Source: Algoriphagus sp. NG3
GTDB taxonomy: Bacteria; Bacteroidota; Bacteroidia; Cytophagales; Cyclobacteriaceae
Reading direction: 5' to 3'
Assembly (NCBI RefSeq): GCF_034119865.1
Contig: NZ_CP139421.1
Coordinates: 3,817,001-3,881,000, forward strand
DNA length: 64,000 nucleotides
In this document: in pieces, positions 33,122 through 40,274 of the stretch
How positions within the stretch are numbered: the stretch's first letter is position 1
Layout of the letters: each line of letters starts with the position of its first letter
The notes under the pieces: generated by a model
The model's input: only the letters and a program-made list of their open reading frames with translations
What the model was told of the DNA's origin: nothing
Databases searched by the model: none
Program-made: the position numbers and the translations under genes

Positions 33122-33898
33122 CTAAACCAGTTCTTCCTTACCCAATTGCTCTGCAATGCAATCCCAAAGTGAGATTCTTTGCTGAAGTGCCTGCTTGGCA
33201 ATTCGCAGGGTCTCCTCCCACTTTTGCTCATCCTCACCGCAGAGTTCTGAGATCATTTTTAGTGACAACGGACCGTGCTCATCTCCGTCCAATTCGATAT
33301 GCCGCTCCAGGTAATACCGCAGTTTATTGTACTGTACATTTTCTGCATCGGACTGCTTTAGGATAGAAATAAACATATCCGGAATCACATCCTCCCTGCC
33401 GAATGTAAATGCAGAGGCTATCAAATGCGGTTTTTGGGTGGCAATAACCTGAAAGGAAAATTTCACAAAACCCTCCACTTTTCGATCAATCTCAATTTGG
33501 TCAAAGGCTTTATCAATTGATTCCCCTTGCTTTATCCGCTTGACGAAATCCGAAATCCGATGGGTATCGGCACCCATTTGCTCCATAGCATCCAGGTACA
33601 TTTCGTAGTGGCTTTTGGGCTCACCGAGTTCATTGATATCGCTCTCCTCACCATGGACAATCTCATTGATAAAACGTGCCAGTGCAGGATTTTGACTTGG
33701 AGTCCAGGGAATCCGCACATTGGTCAGTTGGACTTGAAGCGCTTTCAGCAAGGACATAAAATCCCAAACTGCAAAGGCATGATTCTCCATAAAAAGTCGG
33801 ATATCACCCAGATTCCGAAGGTTTTCATAAAGTGAATGATGCTTAAGCTCCTCTCTCAATCCTGAGATCTCCTGCTCAATATGTGCTATTCTATCCAT
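33122..33898 (-). CDS. DUF3050 family protein (heme-oxygenase-like helical fold)
   Basis: A 258-residue all-helical protein. [64 protein letters not shown] and [27 protein letters not shown] are typical of DUF3050. Repeated His and Glu residues ([28 protein letters not shown]) are placed as in di-metal or heme-oxygenase-like folds. Function is not established. First gene of the five-gene minus-strand run ending with the YdeI-like gene; promoter presumably in 33899-34116, where no coding frame is seen. Confidence 0.82.
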   Translation of the reverse strand: MDRIAHIEQEISGLREELKHHSLYENLRNLGDIRLFMENHAFAVWDFMSLLKALQVQLTNVRIPWTPSQNPALARFINEIVHGEESDINELGEPKSHYEMYLDAMEQMGADTHRISDFVKRIKQGESIDKAFDQIEIDRKVEGFVKFSFQVIATQKPHLIASAFTFGREDVIPDMFISILKQSDAENVQYNKLRYYLERHIELDGDEHGPLSLKMISELCGEDEQKWEETLRIAKQALQQRISLWDCIAEQLGKEELV

Positions 33899-34116
33899 GT
33901 TGGTTTAATCTTGCGTGTTTTGATTCTACAGGTAATTTGATTTGGCATCAGACCCTGTAAACCAATCCTTTTATTCGGATGCAAAACTGGGAAAAGTCTG
34001 AAAAAGATTAGTTAAACACTCTAACTATTTTACTGAATTCAGATTCTTTATTTTGATTTCTTCATCAATGATCCCCCTCAACTAATGCTTGAAAATGAAA
34101 TAGCAGTTAGATGCCA

Positions 34117-35031
34117 CTAATTGAACGATTGCCGAAAAGCCAGCGGCGAAAGATTGGTTTTACTTTTAAACAACTTGCTAAACGACTGGGGATGCTCGAA
34201 ACCCAGCTCATATGCAATCTCACTTACTGATAAGGCGGTGGTGGAAAGTCGCTCTTTTGCTTTCTCTATCAGCTTTTCATGGATATAACTTTGGGTACTT
34301 TGTCCGGTGAATGACTTCAGGGAACTGCTCAGATAATTGGGAGAGACGTTTAACGAATCCGCTACAAACTGTACAGTGGGCAATCCTTCATTTTCACTGC
34401 TGAAAAAATTATCCAGCACTTCTTCCAGCCTAACCAACAAGGCATGGTTTTCTATTTTCCGTGTGATAAACTGCCGCTCATAAAAGCGTTCGGCATAATT
34501 GAGCAGCAGTTCGATCTGGGAGATAATGATATTTTGGCTGAACTTGTCAATGTTTGCCTGATATTCCTGCTGGATAGTTCCCAATAGATTGGCGATTGTC
34601 TGTTCCTCCCTTTCGGATAGGAAAAGCGCTTCCGTAAGGGAATAATTAAAAAATCCATACTGCTTTATTTTCTTCGCCAGGGCAGAACCCCATAGAAAAT
34701 CAGGATGGATCAGTAAGATCCACCCTGATTGTTTTATTTGCTGGGGGCTTTCCACATACTCGATATTCAACAGCTGATTCGGAGCAAAGAAAGACATCAA
34801 TCCTTCATCGAAATCATATGCAGACTGCCCGTACCGATATTTGCCCGGAACACCCTTTTTGAGCGAAATAGAATAATAGGACTGCAACCAGCTCACGTTG
34901 TCATGCTCAGGTAAATGTACTATGGCACTATAATCCACCAAACTGATCAACGGATGCAGCGGCGGACGCAAGCCTCTTACCTTATGAAACTCCGATATAG
35001 AATCGACTTTATAGATTTCATTGCTCTTCAT
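34117..35031 (-). CDS. AraC family transcriptional regulator
   Basis: A 304-residue protein. The N-terminal half is a cupin-like effector domain (VSWLQSYYSISLKKGVPGKYRYGQSAYDFDEGLMSFFAPNQLL). The C-terminal 100 residues hold two helix-turn-helix motifs (TVQFVADSLNVSPNYLSSSLKSFTGQS and LSVSEIAYELGFEHPQSFSKLFKSKTNLSP). In Bacteroidota this subtype often neighbours short-chain dehydrogenases. The SDR gene lies 155 bases upstream on the same strand, and an inverted repeat at 35081-35102 and tandem sites upstream of the SDR gene may be its targets. Effector unknown. Confidence 0.9.
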   Translation of the reverse strand: MKSNEIYKVDSISEFHKVRGLRPPLHPLISLVDYSAIVHLPEHDNVSWLQSYYSISLKKGVPGKYRYGQSAYDFDEGLMSFFAPNQLLNIEYVESPQQIKQSGWILLIHPDFLWGSALAKKIKQYGFFNYSLTEALFLSEREEQTIANLLGTIQQEYQANIDKFSQNIIISQIELLLNYAERFYERQFITRKIENHALLVRLEEVLDNFFSSENEGLPTVQFVADSLNVSPNYLSSSLKSFTGQSTQSYIHEKLIEKAKERLSTTALSVSEIAYELGFEHPQSFSKLFKSKTNLSPLAFRQSFN

Positions 35032-35080
35032 AACTCAAAAATTGGTTAAAGAAAGATTTCAACTTGTACCCGTAAAGCCT

Positions 35081-35102
35081 CGGTCAGTGTATTCACCGAC
35101 CG
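35081..35102. promoter_or_regulatory. Inverted repeat upstream of the AraC-type gene
   Basis: Arms CGGTCAGTG (35081-35089) and CACCGACCG (35094-35102) pair at eight of nine positions around a 4-base centre. It lies 50 bases upstream of the regulator's ATG. No T-run follows on the minus strand, so an operator is more likely than an SDR terminator. Confidence 0.45.
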
Positions 35103-35186
35103 AAACCAAGTATATAAAGTGATACGTGAGGAAACAAACGGAAAATGTATCAAGTAATCCGTAAGCACATGGATCACTCCAACCTC

Positions 35187-35948
35187 CTATAAAAATATCC
35201 CGCCGGAAACCTCTATACGCTGTCCATTGATCCATCGGGCTTCTTCTGAGCATAGAAATGCCACCACGCCACCAATATCTTCCGCTTCACCCACACGTCC
35301 AAGTGCTGTAGCCCCTGCGATTACAGTTCTTTTTTTCTCATTGTCCCGGTTTTCTCCTCCACCGAAGTCAGTGGCAATCGCCCCTGGAGCCACTACATTT
35401 GCAGTGATTCCCCGAGGGCCAAGCTCCTTTGCCAGGTAGCGGGTAAACACTTCCACTCCACCTTTCATGGCTGCGTAAGCAGACGAATTAGGGAGACTGA
35501 ATCTCGCCAGACCTGAAGAGATATTGATAATTCTGCCACCATCGCTAAGAAGAGGTACAGCTTTCTGGGAGAGAAAATAAACACCCTTCAAGTGGATATT
35601 TGCCATTTCGTCAAACTGCTCCTCCGAAGTCTCTAGGAAAGGGGTGTAGATCCCTGTTCCGGCATTGTTGATCAGGAAGTCGAAGGCTTCAACTCCTTTC
35701 TCTTCCTTCAAATAAGTGGATAGCTGAGCAAAGAACCCATCAAAAGTCTTCACATCACTGGAATCCAACTGAAAAGCCTTCCCTGATCTACCCAGTTTCT
35801 CGATCTCCTCCACCACTTCTTCCGCTGCGGACTTATTTGTGTGATAGGTTATCACTACATCTATGCCCTTTTGGGCGAGGTTGATCGCCATATCCCTACC
35901 CAGACCACGGCTTCCGCCAGTGACCAATGCAATTTTACTGTTTGTCAT
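35187..35948 (-). CDS. Short-chain dehydrogenase/reductase (SDR)
   Basis: A 253-residue classical SDR from ATG at 35948 (MTNSKIALVTGGSRGLG). Cofactor motif TGGSRGLG, structural NNAG (FLINNAGTGIY), catalytic Ser (IINISSGLARF), and Tyr-x-x-x-Lys (SAYAAMKGG) are present. The C-terminus WINGQRIEVSGGIFL is typical of 3-oxoacyl-ACP reductase-like members. NADP preference is suggested by the SRG loop. Substrate unknown. Tandem direct repeats 51 bases and more upstream resemble AraC-type sites, and the AraC-type regulator is the next gene. Confidence 0.92.
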   Translation of the reverse strand: MTNSKIALVTGGSRGLGRDMAINLAQKGIDVVITYHTNKSAAEEVVEEIEKLGRSGKAFQLDSSDVKTFDGFFAQLSTYLKEEKGVEAFDFLINNAGTGIYTPFLETSEEQFDEMANIHLKGVYFLSQKAVPLLSDGGRIINISSGLARFSLPNSSAYAAMKGGVEVFTRYLAKELGPRGITANVVAPGAIATDFGGGENRDNEKKRTVIAGATALGRVGEAEDIGGVVAFLCSEEARWINGQRIEVSGGIFL

Positions 35949-35998
35949 CTCTTTGAAATTTTGTTTCCACAAAGCTCCCCTAAAATACAAAAATGTAT

Positions 35999-36120
35999 GT
36001 AGCCAAATCTACGGATGACGTAGCCAAAAATGGGGCATGTGAATATTCCAGTACTTTCGTTTCAGTTTTACGGAATGAAAGCAGAAAGTGTGACATAGCC
36101 ACTGATAAAGCTACGTAGCC
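35999..36120. promoter_or_regulatory. Tandem AraC-type half-sites upstream of the SDR gene
   Basis: GTAGCCAAA occurs at 35999-36007 and again at 36020-36028, a 21-bp spacing. A second pair, ATAGCC at 36095-36100 and GTAGCC at 36115-36120, is spaced 20 bp; the last one is part of the palindrome GCTACGTAGC (36110-36119). Direct repeats about two helical turns apart are the binding geometry of AraC proteins. Confidence 0.5.
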
Positions 36121-36158
36121 TTCATTTTAACTCAATTTCTTTCGAAGAGATAAGCCGC

Positions 36159-36752
36159 CTACCGAAGTTGAGACTTATTCATCTGAAGATGTTCAAGCGA
36201 AAGACCAAGCAGCTTCTTCTCTCCTACGCGCTGAAAACCCAATTTCAAGTACAGTTTCTTTGCTCCTGGGTTAGTTCTATCTACAAGCAAACCTAAGGTT
36301 TCTCCATTCTTGCGTACGATCTCATCGGTGAGAAAGCGAAGCAAGGTTGACCCCAGTCCTTTTCCTTGTTGGCTTGTGGCTACCCCGAGAGAATCTACGT
36401 AAAACTCACCTGCCTGCGTTTCATTTTCGATTATCAGATTTGCATCATAATGCTGATGAATGTACTCTAAAACCGGCTTTCTCAGCTCCTCTAATTTTGC
36501 TCCATCATACATGAGAGCGGTAGCAACGATCTCCCCTTCTTCTTCCGCCACATAGCAATTCTGAAAAGAATACTGGTTGCCCACACTTTTCACAAAGTGT
36601 AGCAAAAAATCTTTGCCCTTTCCGTAATCCACCTCTCCGATGAATCTATAAATCACCTCACCTGTAGCAAGCATTAGTAGTGCTGCAATTGCCTCGGAAT
36701 CTTCGACTATGGCTTTTCTTATGTTCACTACCTCATGGATTAGGATGTTCAT
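36159..36752 (-). CDS. GNAT family N-acetyltransferase
   Basis: About 197 residues from ATG at 36752 (MNILIHEVVNIRKAIVEDSE); the frame extends only five codons to a TTG at 36767. The acetyl-CoA binding block is FYVDSLGVATSQQGKGLGSTLLRFLTDEI (QxGKGLG), followed by LGLLVDRTNPGAKKLYLKLGFQRVGEKKL. A longer N-terminal half (IGEVDYGKGKDFLLHFVKS) sets it apart from the two GNAT genes at 32.2-33.1 kb. Substrate unknown; isolated gene between the SDR and glycosidase genes. Confidence 0.85.
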   Translation of the reverse strand: MNILIHEVVNIRKAIVEDSEAIAALLMLATGEVIYRFIGEVDYGKGKDFLLHFVKSVGNQYSFQNCYVAEEEGEIVATALMYDGAKLEELRKPVLEYIHQHYDANLIIENETQAGEFYVDSLGVATSQQGKGLGSTLLRFLTDEIVRKNGETLGLLVDRTNPGAKKLYLKLGFQRVGEKKLLGLSLEHLQMNKSQLR

Positions 36753-36812
36753 TTTATTTGTATTCAATTAAAAAAGTGATCTATATATCACAAACTACAG
36801 TACATAGAAACT

Positions 36813-37904
36813 TCAATTTGATACCACCCCCACCATGCTATCTGCTGTACCATAATAAAGCAACCACTTGCCCTCGAAGTACACCAAGCCTTCCAGAAAG
36901 GTGGTTCCCTCGGGGTATTGCCCTGATTTTTCAAAGTCCAAGGTTGGCTGGATAAAGGGTGTTTCTGTCCTATCGATCAATTTCCAAGGCTCCGTAGCAG
37001 AGAAGAGTGCCTGTCCGCCGGCATAGACCCTATTTCCCAAGGTTTTCACTCCCACCTGTTGTGAGTTGCCTGCATTGTAGAGTACGACAATTCCATCTTT
37101 GGTCAGCACAGGAGGAGGGCCTGCCTCTACCAGCCAAGAATCAAAATATCCCGGCCTTGGACTAAGCACAGGAACCCGGTTTCCTTCGTGATTTTCTACC
37201 GGCTGCCAATGGATCAAATCTTCCGAAGTAGCCAGCCAAATGTGTGGAACTCCGTAATACATCCAGTATTTCCCATCTATTTTGGCGGCTGTCAACTTTC
37301 CGTCTTTCAATTCAGTGACGATTGCACCGGATTTGGATTCCGAATTGTGGTATTTGCCATCCTTCCACTCTTTGAAAATCGGCCCATGTTTTTCCCAGTT
37401 TCGTAGATCTTTTGAAGTGGCCACGGCCAATCTTGGCACATCCCGGTTCCACTGTGTATAGGTCAGGACATACAGCCCATCGGCGGTCTCAACGATCCGG
37501 GGATCCTCCGTTCCACCTGTCCATTCAAATTCCTTTTGATTGTCCTCTTTTGGAAAAAATATCGGTTCAGGCTCCCGCTCAAAAACAAAGCCGTCTGCTG
37601 AAGTAGCCAAACCAATTCTAGAGGTGTGTCCACCGATTTCTTTTTCTCCGAGTTTCTCTTCTGCCCGATAGAGTACATATACGCTTCCTTCCCGGGCGAT
37701 AGCAGCAGGATTGAAGGTAGCCATGGACTCCCAAGCTACCCTTTTACCAGTCATGGGATCTACAAAGCTTGTGGTGGTCTGCGGTGCTATAATGGGCATG
37801 GCTCCTTCAGGTCTATGAAAAGGCCCCAGCATCCAAGGTTTTTCCTGAGCCTGCAGAGACAAAAAAGAAAACAATAGCAGGATGAATGAAATGGATTTCT
37901 TCAT
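36813..37904 (-). CDS. Exported GH130-like glycosidase or phosphorylase
   Basis: About 363 residues from ATG at 37904 (MKKSISFILLLFSFLSLQAQ, a signal peptide); the frame reaches 37946, but the ATG fits the signal. A five-bladed propeller pattern is visible: FNPAAIAREGSVYVLYRAEE, SRIGLATSADGFVFEREPEPIF, WTGGTEDPRIVETADGLYVLTYTQW, RLAVATSKDLRNWEKHGPIF, GKYWMYYGVPHIWLATSEDLIHW and GKWLLYYGTADSMVGV. GTEDPRI is the signature of GH130 mannoside phosphorylases/mannosidases and their relatives. Export argues for a hydrolase rather than a cytoplasmic phosphorylase. No susCD pair is adjacent. Divergent from the GAF gene. Confidence 0.8.
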   Translation of the reverse strand: MKKSISFILLLFSFLSLQAQEKPWMLGPFHRPEGAMPIIAPQTTTSFVDPMTGKRVAWESMATFNPAAIAREGSVYVLYRAEEKLGEKEIGGHTSRIGLATSADGFVFEREPEPIFFPKEDNQKEFEWTGGTEDPRIVETADGLYVLTYTQWNRDVPRLAVATSKDLRNWEKHGPIFKEWKDGKYHNSESKSGAIVTELKDGKLTAAKIDGKYWMYYGVPHIWLATSEDLIHWQPVENHEGNRVPVLSPRPGYFDSWLVEAGPPPVLTKDGIVVLYNAGNSQQVGVKTLGNRVYAGGQALFSATEPWKLIDRTETPFIQPTLDFEKSGQYPEGTTFLEGLVYFEGKWLLYYGTADSMVGVVSN

Positions 37905-37918
37905 TTTCGATGGGTTTA

Positions 37919-37939
37919 TTAGGTTCAAGGTAAACCTAA
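37919..37939. promoter_or_regulatory. Inverted repeat in the glycosidase/GAF divergent spacer
   Basis: TTAGGTT (37919-37925) and AACCTAA (37933-37939) form perfect 7-base arms separated by 7 bases, 15 bases upstream of the glycosidase ATG. It could be an operator for the minus-strand gene. Confidence 0.35.
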
Positions 37940-38009
37940 GAAGCACAAAAAACTATCTTTGGAAACCGAAAACCGATCGATAAAAACGTTTAACTAGTCA
38001 ATAACGACC

Positions 38010-38477
38010 ATGAACAATACAGAGCCCATCATCAATTCCATCAAAAAAGCATCAGGAGAGCCCAATTGGCAAGAATTGCTGGAAACAATTATTTCATCCT
38101 TTGATTGCATCACAGGGACTATCCACACACTTGATCCTGCGACCAATCTACTGATACTCAAATCCCAAAAGGGAATTCCTGATTTCCTATTGCCTAAAAT
38201 GTCTTCCATTCCTATCGGTAAGGGAATGGCAGGAATCGCAGCCGAACGGAAAGCTCCCGTGGAAATGTGCAATTTGCAGACCGATGAGTCCGGGGTAGCA
38301 CGTCCGGCAGCAAAAGAAACCAAAGTAGAAGGATCCATTGCAGTCCCGATGATGCTGGACGGGGAATTGTATGGAACATTGGGCATCGCCAAGTCTGAAC
38401 CTTATGATTTCACCGAATCAGAAAGTATAGCTTTGTTGGCTATAGGGGAGGAAATCGCCAGAAGTATTAAGAACTAG
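38010..38477 (+). CDS. GAF domain protein
   Basis: A 155-residue protein made of one GAF domain: WQELLETIISSFDCITGTIHTLDPATNLLILKSQKGIPDFLL, IPIGKGMAGIAAERKAPVEMCNLQTD and VEGSIAVPMMLDGELYGTLGIAKSEPYDFTESESIALLAIGEEIA. No output domain is attached. Stand-alone GAF proteins bind small molecules or act as methionine-sulfoxide reductase-like enzymes (fRMsr); the spaced cysteines of that enzyme are not evident here, so it is more likely a sensor. Divergent from the glycosidase gene. Confidence 0.82.
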   Translation: MNNTEPIINSIKKASGEPNWQELLETIISSFDCITGTIHTLDPATNLLILKSQKGIPDFLLPKMSSIPIGKGMAGIAAERKAPVEMCNLQTDESGVARPAAKETKVEGSIAVPMMLDGELYGTLGIAKSEPYDFTESESIALLAIGEEIARSIKN

Positions 38478-38619
38478 CTGTTAGCCTAGCATACGTGATC
38501 CCATGATCTTAGCATCAGTAGGTCGAGATATAAAAGCCCCGTTGAACGTACCATTCGCTGAAACTTTAGCAAAAAAATAAAACGTGTCTATTTATTATTA
38601 TACGACACTAGCATTACCT

Positions 38620-39390
38620 ATGGACAGAGCAAAGTACCTTGAAAGAATCGATTATACTGAGGGCATTGAGGCTACAGATGATGTCTTAACAAAGTTGCAT
38701 AAGAAGCACGTCTACCAAATCCCTTTTGAAAATTTAGATGTACACTACAAGCGCATTTTCGACTTAGATATAGCCAGGGTCTATAAAAAAGTAATTAATG
38801 AGGGACGTGGTGGTTTTTGCTATGAGCTTAATTCATTGTTTAATCAGCTGCTTAATGACTTTGGCTTCTCCAGCAGAATCATAGCTTCACGTATCATCGA
38901 TCAAGACGGTACCCTTGGCCCAGAACTTGACCACATGGCTATATATGTTAAGACCGAAAAGGAATTTCTGCTTGATGTTGGCTACGGTGACTTGTTTGAC
39001 ACTCCTCTTGAGATCAGGAGTGGCGTGCAATATGACGGGAGAAATTACTTTCGAATTGACAAGATGAATCAGCAGGAATACCTCCTATCCATGTCTGAAG
39101 ACGGAGCAGATTTTTCGAAAAGGTATACATTTAGTTTGGATGTAGTCAGGATCGAGCACTTCAACGACATTTGCCTGGATAAGCAAACCAATCCAAAATC
39201 ATACTTTGTGCAGAATGTAATTTGCACCAAACCGACAGAAACCGGTCGCGTGACTATTTTCAATGACAAATTTCTGGAAAGAAAAGGTGAATTGAAAACT
39301 GAAACGCGAATTCAAGGAGAAGATGATTTGACTAGATTTTTGGAGGAAAAATTCAGCATTATGATCAGACGACAAACCGTTAACAAGTGA
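38620..39390 (+). CDS. Arylamine N-acetyltransferase (NAT)
   Basis: About 256 residues from ATG at 38620 (MDRAKYLERIDYTEG); an upstream in-frame GTG at 38584 would add 12 residues that are not family-like. The NAT active-site triad is visible: Cys67 in GRGGFCYELN, His105 in LDHMAIYV, and Asp119 in FLLDVGYGD. The N-terminal block VYQIPFENLDVHY is also diagnostic. NATs transfer acetyl groups from acetyl-CoA to arylamines or hydrazines in the cytoplasm. It converges on the Rrf2 gene, with no evident functional link to its neighbours. Confidence 0.92.
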   Translation: MDRAKYLERIDYTEGIEATDDVLTKLHKKHVYQIPFENLDVHYKRIFDLDIARVYKKVINEGRGGFCYELNSLFNQLLNDFGFSSRIIASRIIDQDGTLGPELDHMAIYVKTEKEFLLDVGYGDLFDTPLEIRSGVQYDGRNYFRIDKMNQQEYLLSMSEDGADFSKRYTFSLDVVRIEHFNDICLDKQTNPKSYFVQNVICTKPTETGRVTIFNDKFLERKGELKTETRIQGEDDLTRFLEEKFSIMIRRQTVNK

Positions 39391-39445
39391 TCCTTTATAG
39401 CCAAATTCTGCTGAATTGGAGCGATTTTATATGTTCAATCTTTAC

Positions 39446-39850
39446 CTATTTCAGAGTAGTTATAGGACGCTCCAAAACCGGAAGCATTTCAGTTCTCACT
39501 TCATTAAACAACTTCCTGATCCGGCAAGTCTCTTCATCTTCACACTCAGCACATGGCTCATAATAACGCTCTGAAATACAAGGTATCAACGCTATTGGTC
39601 CATCCACTATTCTCATTATTTGGGCTATGGAAATCTCTTCTGGAGCCTTTCCCAAAGAATATCCACCTTCAGCCCCACGGATACTTTTGACCAATTGATG
39701 TGATTTCAGATCCCTGAGTATATTCTCCAGAAACTTATAAGGTATGCGCTCCTTTTCCGAGATTAACTTTGCGGAAATCGGAGCCAATTCAGGGTGATCA
39801 TTTATAAAAAGTATGGTTTTGATCGCGTATTTTGCCCGTTTTGATATCAT
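39446..39850 (-). CDS. Rrf2 family transcriptional regulator with a cysteine cluster
   Basis: A 134-residue winged-helix protein. AKYAIKTILFINDHP, ISEKERIPYKFLENILRDLKSHQLVKSIRGAEGGYSLGK and ISIAQIMRIVDGPIALIPC follow the Rrf2 pattern. Four cysteines (91, 100, 103, 109: CISERYYEPCAECEDEETC) lie where IscR and NsrR bind an iron-sulfur cluster, so the protein may sense iron, sulfur, oxygen or NO. It is transcribed away from the TonB-dependent receptor gene at 40275, and a perfect palindrome upstream of that gene is a likely target. The 424-base spacer also holds three 25-bp repeats. Confidence 0.88.
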   Translation of the reverse strand: MISKRAKYAIKTILFINDHPELAPISAKLISEKERIPYKFLENILRDLKSHQLVKSIRGAEGGYSLGKAPEEISIAQIMRIVDGPIALIPCISERYYEPCAECEDEETCRIRKLFNEVRTEMLPVLERPITTLK

Positions 39851-40030
39851 ATGAATTCTAAAATCGACCCAAAGTACAAAATTTTACCCCTAGCTAAAAA
39901 TAAATAGACCTCTCCCTTTTTTTCTCCCTGCAACCCTAAAAAAACAATATGTAATTCTGCTTTATTGTCAGCAAATCACTAAACGCATCGTAGGACTCGC
40001 AATGCTCTAGTGCCAAGTCCTCTACCGTCA

Positions 40031-40105
40031 CTTGTATTGAGCGAAGTCGAAGTAACTTGTACTGAGCGGAGTCGAAGTAACTTGTACTGAGCGGAGTCGA
40101 AGTAT
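40031..40105. repeat. Three tandem 25-bp repeats with core ACTGAGCGGAGTCGAAGT
   Basis: Units at 40031-40055, 40056-40080 and 40081-40105; the last two differ only at the final base, and the first has ATTGAGCGAAGTCG in place of ACTGAGCGGAGTCG. There are no spacers between units. The core resembles an extragenic repeat dispersed in many Bacteroidota genomes. It lies in spacer 39851-40274; the rest of that spacer shows only the palindrome below. Confidence 0.7.
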
Positions 40106-40220
40106 CGATCTTTTAGCCAAAAAACATGGTTAATGGCACCATTCCCGACGATCCAAAAAAAATAAATCTCTGCAATTTGAAATCTTATAAAATCCAATTT
40201 ATATCTTCGCCTATTATTCC

Positions 40221-40233
40221 TACCAATTTGGTA
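40221..40233. promoter_or_regulatory. Palindromic operator candidate for Rrf2 (TACCAA-T-TTGGTA)
   Basis: A perfect 13-base palindrome 42 bases upstream of the receptor ATG, directly after a promoter-like TATCTTCG (40202-40209; Bacteroidota -7 consensus TAnnTTTG). Rrf2 proteins bind short palindromes of this kind. Repression of the receptor gene is inferred. Confidence 0.5.
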
Positions 40234-40274
40234 TGATAGATATAAATAATCAATTTTAATTTAAGGCTTTCTGT

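Noticed and set aside
10410..37991. Shared AACGTT core sites at 10410, 18691 and 37985 as a LacI-type regulon
   Set aside because: Only the 6-base core is palindromic at the first two places; such hexamers are expected by chance many times in 64 kb, and no LacI-family gene is present.
40031..40105. Possible mini CRISPR array
   Set aside because: The three 25-bp repeats are contiguous without spacers, and no cas genes are present.
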